From NCBI RefSeq assembly GCF_002157855.1, contig NZ_CP020880.1:4092001-4156000 (forward strand): 64,000 bases of DNA. Direction: 5' to 3'. Made by a program: the position numbers and the translations under genes. Shown here one piece after another: positions 59,666 through 64,000 of the stretch; position 1 is the stretch's first letter, and each line of letters begins with the position of its first letter. The DNA comes from Sutcliffiella horikoshii (GTDB taxonomy: Bacteria; Bacillota; Bacilli; Bacillales; Bacillaceae_I). A model generated the notes under the pieces. It was not told the DNA's origin. It was given only the letters and a program-made list of their open reading frames with translations, and made no database searches.

Positions 59666-62404
59666 TTAGTGCGTTGGCAACATTTCATTCTCTTCGCATG
59701 CTTTGACCATGAATTCGTATTGGAGCAGGCGTGCTTCGAATAGTTTCAGTGGGTCGTAGTAGCGTTCTGGGCTTGCTTTCATTTGTTCTAGTTTTTTGTT
59801 GGCGTTGTGGATGGCGTGTTCTGTGTCTTCCACGGTTTTGTTCAGTTCTGTGAATGGTGCTTCGTAGAACATGTTGATGTCGGCTTTTAGGGCCTTTTCA
59901 AACAGGTCGAATTCTAGGAAGAACTTATCCACGACGGATTGCGCCACATCTGTGAAGCGTTCGTTTTCGATATATTTTTTATACTGAGTGAAGAGCAGTT
60001 GATTGCTCTGCTGCAAGGAACCGAACAGGCGGCCTGCACCTTTTAGCAAGTATTGAGTGGTGCTCGGGCGGTTTAGGATGTTTTCCTTTTCCACTTCCAC
60101 TCTGCTTAGGATTCTGTTAATGTCTCGACGCCAGTCTTCCATGACCTTAAAGTCACAGTTCAGGTGCATCTTCTCTTCTTTGTATAGATTGTTAAATGTG
60201 CCACTCATTTCCTGCAAAAATTCTTGGCTGTCAATCAGTTCACGGTTGGATGTATCGAGCCATAATTGAAGTTCCTGACGCAAACGAGGCAACAGGTCGG
60301 AATGCATATATGTGCGAATCGTTTCATTCATGCGTTCATTCAATTCAAGATGCAGTGTTTTAAAGTTGCTGTCTTCCTTCACATAGCTAGAGCATTCTCT
60401 AAGCAGACGAGGAATGGTTTTCGCTGCTTCTCTTTTCATTTCGATCGTCACAGCACGGTAATTTTCTGTGATGCTGCGAATCTTTTCGGATTCCGCATCA
60501 TGCAGGTGATTGATAAAACCACTTAGCCTGCTTAGGATATCCTCATTGAACTCCACCGTGTTGGTCAGGTTATCTTCCATCGCAATTCGGCTGTCCAGCA
60601 ATTCTGTTAAGGTAGAACGAATCAGTTGCAACAACTTGGTTGCGCGGCGTTCTTCCACTGCTTTTGCACGCAGTTTGAAATTGGCCTCCATGAAAGTTGC
60701 CAACCCTTGGTGTTGCTTGCTTGCCGAACGAAGGGAGGAGTAAGGGAATACTCTTGCATCCGGGAAGAATTCGTTAATACGATGCTTTGCTTCTTCCACA
60801 ATTTGTGCTGCTTCTGCTTCGTGGAAGGCAGTATCCATTTTATTAATAACAAAGTGTACCGGCACTTCCGGCGCGCGCTCTTTAATTTTCACCAATACTT
60901 TCAGTTCATCTTCTGTAAAAGGTGTTTGCGCGTCTAAAATGTATAATAGTCCGTCTGATAACGGGATATATTTCATCGTTTCGTTGTTTTCAATCGCGTC
61001 TACGCTGAATTCCGGTGTGCTGATTAAAGAGTATTCCTCATCTTCTAGGAACTGAGATGGCCATTTAAGGTCAATTATGGACCCTGCTTTGTGCTCACTA
61101 ATGTCCCCTAAAGCAGAAGTGCCTGTAGTGGAAATCTCATTCATCTCTGCAATATCACCGTTGGAAGAAACAAATACCGGAACCGTTTCATCCCCAAGAA
61201 GCTTTTCGCCAATAATGGAATTGATGAAGGAAGTCTTCCCATTTTGAACGGTACCTGTAACAACTAGGTTTTTTCTGTTTAAATTGCTAAGATGCGAGAA
61301 TAGCCATTTCTTTTGATGCGCCACTTCAAGGTGGTTATCTTTTGCCCAATTGATCAGCGTCTTGAACAACTCGACCGTATAACTCAATTGGATGCTGTCA
61401 TGCTCATAATGGAAAATTCTGTTTTCTGCATCCGCCAATACATGTGCAGGTAATGCTGTTGGGAATACTTCATTCCAAGACATTACCGCTGCAGAAGCAA
61501 ACAGGGATTTAGATCTGTTGGATACTTTCAGCCAGTTTCCAAGTAGATCCGGTACAATGCCTTGCAGTTCTTTGATTAAGTATTCTCCCTCAATAAGAGA
61601 TAAATAGGTATGTTGATGCAGTTCCTCTACTTTTGTCCAAGAGGCCTCCGAATCTCTGTCCAAAGCCATGAATAAATGATTTGCCGTCTTCACCCATTCT
61701 AAATACATTGGATGGTTTTCGTAACTGTTCCATAACGCTGCTGTGATTTCTTCAAATTTCCGTTGATTAATCTCAAGTAACTTTAACAGGACTTCTTGAA
61801 AATAATCAGGAGTGAATTCTCTTGTATACCCAACTTCTATATAATTTTTTAAGCAATCATACCATGCTTCCGAACCGGTTCTCATTGCCTCATTTACAGC
61901 CAACTCCACCGCATGTTGACTGTCTTCTTGCTCTTCATAAAAGGTGCGGGCAGTTTGTGTGACATGCGGATAATCTGGATCGATCGCAATTGCTTTCTTA
62001 ATATTTTTATAGGCATTTTCCAGTTTTTCACGCTGAATATATAAAGTGAATAGCTGAAGGGCCACTTCTATTTTAAGTGTTTTATTATCTGTATTAATTT
62101 TGGCGTAGATATCTTCCGCTTCTACTAACATTCCTAAATCATAGTATGCATCTGCAATATTTTTCTTCGCCCAAGGTTCCAATTCATTGTGAACATTCTC
62201 CCACTTGTATATAGCACTCTCGTAATCTTTGCTATGAAAATATACTTCTCCTTGCGCATACCGAATAAACGAGAGATCTGACACCTCGTTGTTCTGCTCT
62301 GCCAGGAAGGCTTCTCCAAGCACTTGAACAGGATGCTTTGTCTCCACATCCAGCATAAAAGTTTCAAAATACGTTTTGCTAATAAATTTGTTTTCCTGTG
62401 TCAT
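59666..62404 (-). CDS. TPR-containing dynamin-like GTPase
   Basis: A 912-residue protein. The N-terminal ~200 residues are TPR-like (FIRYAQGEVYFHSKDYESAI, NIADAYYDLGMLVEAEDIYA, NAYKNIKKAIAIDPDYPHV). A dynamin-type GTPase domain spans about 370-570: P-loop GTVQNGKTS (384-392), G4 VINKMD (519-524), and the LLYILDAQTPFTEDELKVL helix typical of the superfamily. A long helical stalk follows. The G3 site reads STPEF instead of DTPGF, so hydrolysis may be altered. GGTGGAGG selects ATG 62404. It is downstream of, and on the same strand as, an RHH protein and a ParM-like actin, suggesting a shared machine. I know of no functional study of this arrangement. Confidence 0.85.
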   Translation of the reverse strand: MTQENKFISKTYFETFMLDVETKHPVQVLGEAFLAEQNNEVSDLSFIRYAQGEVYFHSKDYESAIYKWENVHNELEPWAKKNIADAYYDLGMLVEAEDIYAKINTDNKTLKIEVALQLFTLYIQREKLENAYKNIKKAIAIDPDYPHVTQTARTFYEEQEDSQHAVELAVNEAMRTGSEAWYDCLKNYIEVGYTREFTPDYFQEVLLKLLEINQRKFEEITAALWNSYENHPMYLEWVKTANHLFMALDRDSEASWTKVEELHQHTYLSLIEGEYLIKELQGIVPDLLGNWLKVSNRSKSLFASAAVMSWNEVFPTALPAHVLADAENRIFHYEHDSIQLSYTVELFKTLINWAKDNHLEVAHQKKWLFSHLSNLNRKNLVVTGTVQNGKTSFINSIIGEKLLGDETVPVFVSSNGDIAEMNEISTTGTSALGDISEHKAGSIIDLKWPSQFLEDEEYSLISTPEFSVDAIENNETMKYIPLSDGLLYILDAQTPFTEDELKVLVKIKERAPEVPVHFVINKMDTAFHEAEAAQIVEEAKHRINEFFPDARVFPYSSLRSASKQHQGLATFMEANFKLRAKAVEERRATKLLQLIRSTLTELLDSRIAMEDNLTNTVEFNEDILSRLSGFINHLHDAESEKIRSITENYRAVTIEMKREAAKTIPRLLRECSSYVKEDSNFKTLHLELNERMNETIRTYMHSDLLPRLRQELQLWLDTSNRELIDSQEFLQEMSGTFNNLYKEEKMHLNCDFKVMEDWRRDINRILSRVEVEKENILNRPSTTQYLLKGAGRLFGSLQQSNQLLFTQYKKYIENERFTDVAQSVVDKFFLEFDLFEKALKADINMFYEAPFTELNKTVEDTEHAIHNANKKLEQMKASPERYYDPLKLFEARLLQYEFMVKACEENEMLPTH

Positions 62405-62715
62405 TTTACCCTCCACCAATCATTTCACATTATTTTCGTAATTAAAATGATCTAGTAACTTCGTCTCTTGATACAAAAATAGTTATTCTGCTATATAGTT
62501 CGAATGTCTTTTGGATTTTAGGACCATTCTATTCTATACCCTTTTTACCGCAGCTATAACTAATTTGCTAACAAATATTGACCTCATACTACCATATTTC
62601 CCGGGAATAGAAGAAGAGCCTAAAATGGTTAGGCCCTTCCTACTTTTACAACCTCTTTTTTGATATAAGCCCACATAATTAAGGCCGCTAATTTCATAGC
62701 GGCCTTCCATGTCAT
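62405..62715. other. Gap between the RHH and dynamin-like genes
   Basis: Two hairpins on the minus-strand path: AAGGCCGCT (62681-62689) with AGCGGCCTT (62698-62706), 9 nt past the RHH stop, and GAAGAGCCTAA (62613-62623) with TTAGGCCCTTC (62629-62639), then TTCTTCT. Both may attenuate read-through into the GTPase gene. An open frame at 62534-62719 spans both hairpins and is not credible. Confidence 0.55.
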
Positions 62716-63288
62716 TCATTTATTCATATGTGAAAGAAAATCTCCCAATATTTTATCGACATCTTCCACATCCAACTCTTCCTCTTCTTCCGTTGACGCC
62801 TGCTCTTGGAGAGCTGTGTCCCAGTCAAAAGAGTCTAAGTCATCATCGTTTAATACGTTAGCATTCACCTTTTCATCTGTCTCTTCATCAGAATTGTATG
62901 GCTTATCCTCTTGAAGGTACAAAGCTTGGTCAATATCCGTAGAATTGCTGTTCATCGCCGCGAGAATGCTTGTTGCACGCACAGGGTCTGAAAGCAACTG
63001 ATAGACGATATTGCCGAGCAATGCCTCCGAATGCTGATGCTTCAACCAATCCCTTTGTGTTTTAGATAAAGATTTAGGAAGTGGAATAGAAATTGTCTCT
63101 TTTTCGCGTGCATGTGAACTTGTCACACCTTGAAGAACAAATTCTGCTATTTTACTAGAGAAATTCCTTCTTTCTGTCTCTTTTAGACGTTGTAAATGCT
63201 TAATTAGATGGTCAGGCGTATCAGAAGGGATACGGAACGAAATAGCTTGTCCCCTCTGAATCCCCTGACTCGAACTGGAATTCTTCAT
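62716..63288 (-). CDS. Ribbon-helix-helix DNA-binding protein (ParR/AlfB-like adaptor)
   Basis: A 190-residue protein. Residues about 14-55 fit a ribbon-helix-helix: strand QAISFRIPSD, helix TPDHLIKHLQRLKETER, helix NFSSKIAEFVLQGV. A second predicted unit (about 65-110: ISIPLPKSLSKTQRDWLKHQ) precedes a very acidic disordered tail ending DVDKILGDFLSHMNK. RHH plus a flexible acidic tail is the design of plasmid ParR adaptors that link DNA to ParM filaments. AAGGTG precedes the ATG. It starts 13 bp after the ParM-like gene. Confidence 0.78.
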   Translation of the reverse strand: MKNSSSSQGIQRGQAISFRIPSDTPDHLIKHLQRLKETERRNFSSKIAEFVLQGVTSSHAREKETISIPLPKSLSKTQRDWLKHQHSEALLGNIVYQLLSDPVRATSILAAMNSNSTDIDQALYLQEDKPYNSDEETDEKVNANVLNDDDLDSFDWDTALQEQASTEEEEELDVEDVDKILGDFLSHMNK

Positions 63289-63301
63289 CCAATCACCTTA
63301 T

Positions 63302-64000
63302 TTACGCTTTCACAGGTTTTTGTTGTTCTTTGGACTCTTTATCCTTGCCTGTTTTCTTTACATAGTCAGCAATCAATTTGTAGTAGGCATTTGCCATCAT
63401 CCAGATGCTTTCTTTTTCATCTTCAAAGAAGTCGATATTGTAGCCGTCTAGATTGTTGTTAAGTGTTTTTAGGTATTCTTTAAGGACAGTTGAACCACCG
63501 CCAACGAAATAGCAAATCTCCGTTTGGGAATTCTTCTGCCAAATATTTCTCAACAGGCGGTATTGTTTTTTCGCTAAGTCTAAAAGAATGCGGTCCGTGA
63601 TATCATGCACGCTCGTTCTACTACCACGTACCATGATGTGGTTGCGGTCATTCTTTTTCGTAATGATCTCTACCACATCTCTTCTGCTATCAAGCTCGAT
63701 GCCGTGTTTAGAACGAATTTCCTCACGAATTTGCTCAAGTGCTTCAGATACTCCAAGGTTAAAGCCTTGTGCTTTGTCATCATCCACATTACGGTTTTTG
63801 ATGACAGCGATATCTGTGGAAAGACCGCCGATATCTTGGATAAGGATGCGCTTGTCGATCAAGTCTTTATTGATGATGTTGCCGTTGTTATCTAATACAA
63901 GGTTAATGTAAGCTGCGAAGCCCTCTGGATAAACCTTGATTTCATCAAATTTAATATTAACTTTGATGCCTTGGTATTTAGGTGTAATTAAGAATTCCAC
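63302..64000 (-). CDS. ParM/StbA-family actin-like ATPase (5' end outside the window)
   Basis: The visible 232 residues are the C-terminal two thirds of an actin-like ATPase: phosphate-2 motif LIQDIGGLSTDIAVI, adenosine-binding FVGGGSTVLKEYL, and the helical segment DRILLDLAKKQYRLLRNIW. The reading frame is open to the window edge, so the start lies beyond 64000. Polymerising ParM-type actins segregate plasmids; this copy sits among housekeeping genes, with an RHH adaptor gene immediately downstream in the same operon. Confidence 0.88.
   Translation of the reverse strand: MEFLITPKYQGIKVNIKFDEIKVYPEGFAAYINLVLDNNGNIINKDLIDKRILIQDIGGLSTDIAVIKNRNVDDDKAQGFNLGVSEALEQIREEIRSKHGIELDSRRDVVEIITKKNDRNHIMVRGSRTSVHDITDRILLDLAKKQYRLLRNIWQKNSQTEICYFVGGGSTVLKEYLKTLNNNLDGYNIDFFEDEKESIWMMANAYYKLIADYVKKTGKDKESKEQQKPVKA

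Noticed and set aside
62534-62719. 61-codon ORF after the RHH gene
   Set aside because: It spans two hairpins and has no ribosome-binding site; its composition is not protein-like.
59666-64000. Integrated plasmid with a ParM partition cassette
   Set aside because: No replication, relaxase, integrase or insertion-sequence genes are visible, though DNA beyond 64000 could change this.

Overview
This window is chromosomal DNA of a Gram-positive, endospore-forming Bacillaceae bacterium of moderate GC content. The evidence is gerQ behind a sigma-E-type promoter, Bacillus-type gene order at pta/hemQ/gerQ/ywdK/ywdI/ung, a divergent ykrK-htpX pair, an S-box (SAM-I) riboswitch, LicT/SacT-type antiterminator sites, a perfect CcpA cre box, sigma-B- and sigma-D-like promoters, and near-universal AGGAGG ribosome-binding sites with many GTG/TTG starts. 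A Sutcliffiella- or Bacillus-like genus is likely; the species cannot be named from the sequence. There are no rRNA or tRNA genes, insertion sequences, prophage genes or CRISPR arrays.

Layout. 1-9.3 kb: pta, hemQ, gerQ, ywdK, ywdI, small membrane and cysteine proteins, a chemoreceptor, a NaChBac-type sodium channel and ung. 9.6-15.4 kb: zwf, a cyclase-family hydrolase, gnd, ykrK and htpX. 15.5-23 kb: stress and membrane proteins, VanZ, nfrA, a TetR-regulated ABC exporter, a short-chain fatty-acid transporter and a pair of small membrane proteins. 23.1-28.8 kb: a complete sucrose PTS unit (EIIA, SacT-type antiterminator, EIIBC, fructokinase, sucrose-6-P hydrolase) with two RNA antiterminator sites. 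28.9-38.7 kb: nitrilase-type hydrolase, soluble PAS chemoreceptor, HAD phosphatase, HD-GYP protein, YjiH transporter, and an S-box-controlled pair made of a flavin-dependent monooxygenase (interrupted by a frameshift) and an ATP-grasp ligase. 39-41.5 kb: a maltose PTS permease with a MapP-like maltose-6'-phosphate phosphatase. 41.5-58.8 kb: a double P-loop ATPase, topB, GNAT, PDZ-Lon protease, ABC-F protein, Mn-catalase, a divergent tryptophan-dioxygenase homologue, a thioredoxin-reductase-like flavoprotein, yflT, a TPR protein, a two-component system divergent from an ABC transporter, and an RlmI-like methyltransferase. 58.9-64 kb: a 58-residue membrane protein, then a TPR/dynamin-like GTPase, a ribbon-helix-helix protein and a ParM-like actin (cut by the window edge).

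The two most unusual features are these. First, the actin / RHH adaptor / dynamin-like GTPase cluster at 59.7-64 kb looks like a chromosomal cytomotive filament system joined to a membrane-remodelling-type GTPase. Second, the intergenic DNA is rich in periodic arrays: three arrays (2.1, 37.5 and 59.2 kb) all have a 52-bp period and carry an inverted repeat in each unit, and two arrays (11.9 and 42.7 kb) have a 20-bp period and share a TATCAAGAA core in opposite orientations. Both periods are close to whole numbers of DNA helical turns. In addition, seven copies of a ~125-bp repeat in two subtypes are scattered through the intergenic regions.

Carbon flow is a theme of the window: sucrose and maltose uptake and dephosphorylation or hydrolysis feed glycolysis and the oxidative pentose phosphate pathway (zwf, gnd), with overflow to acetate (pta under a cre box).
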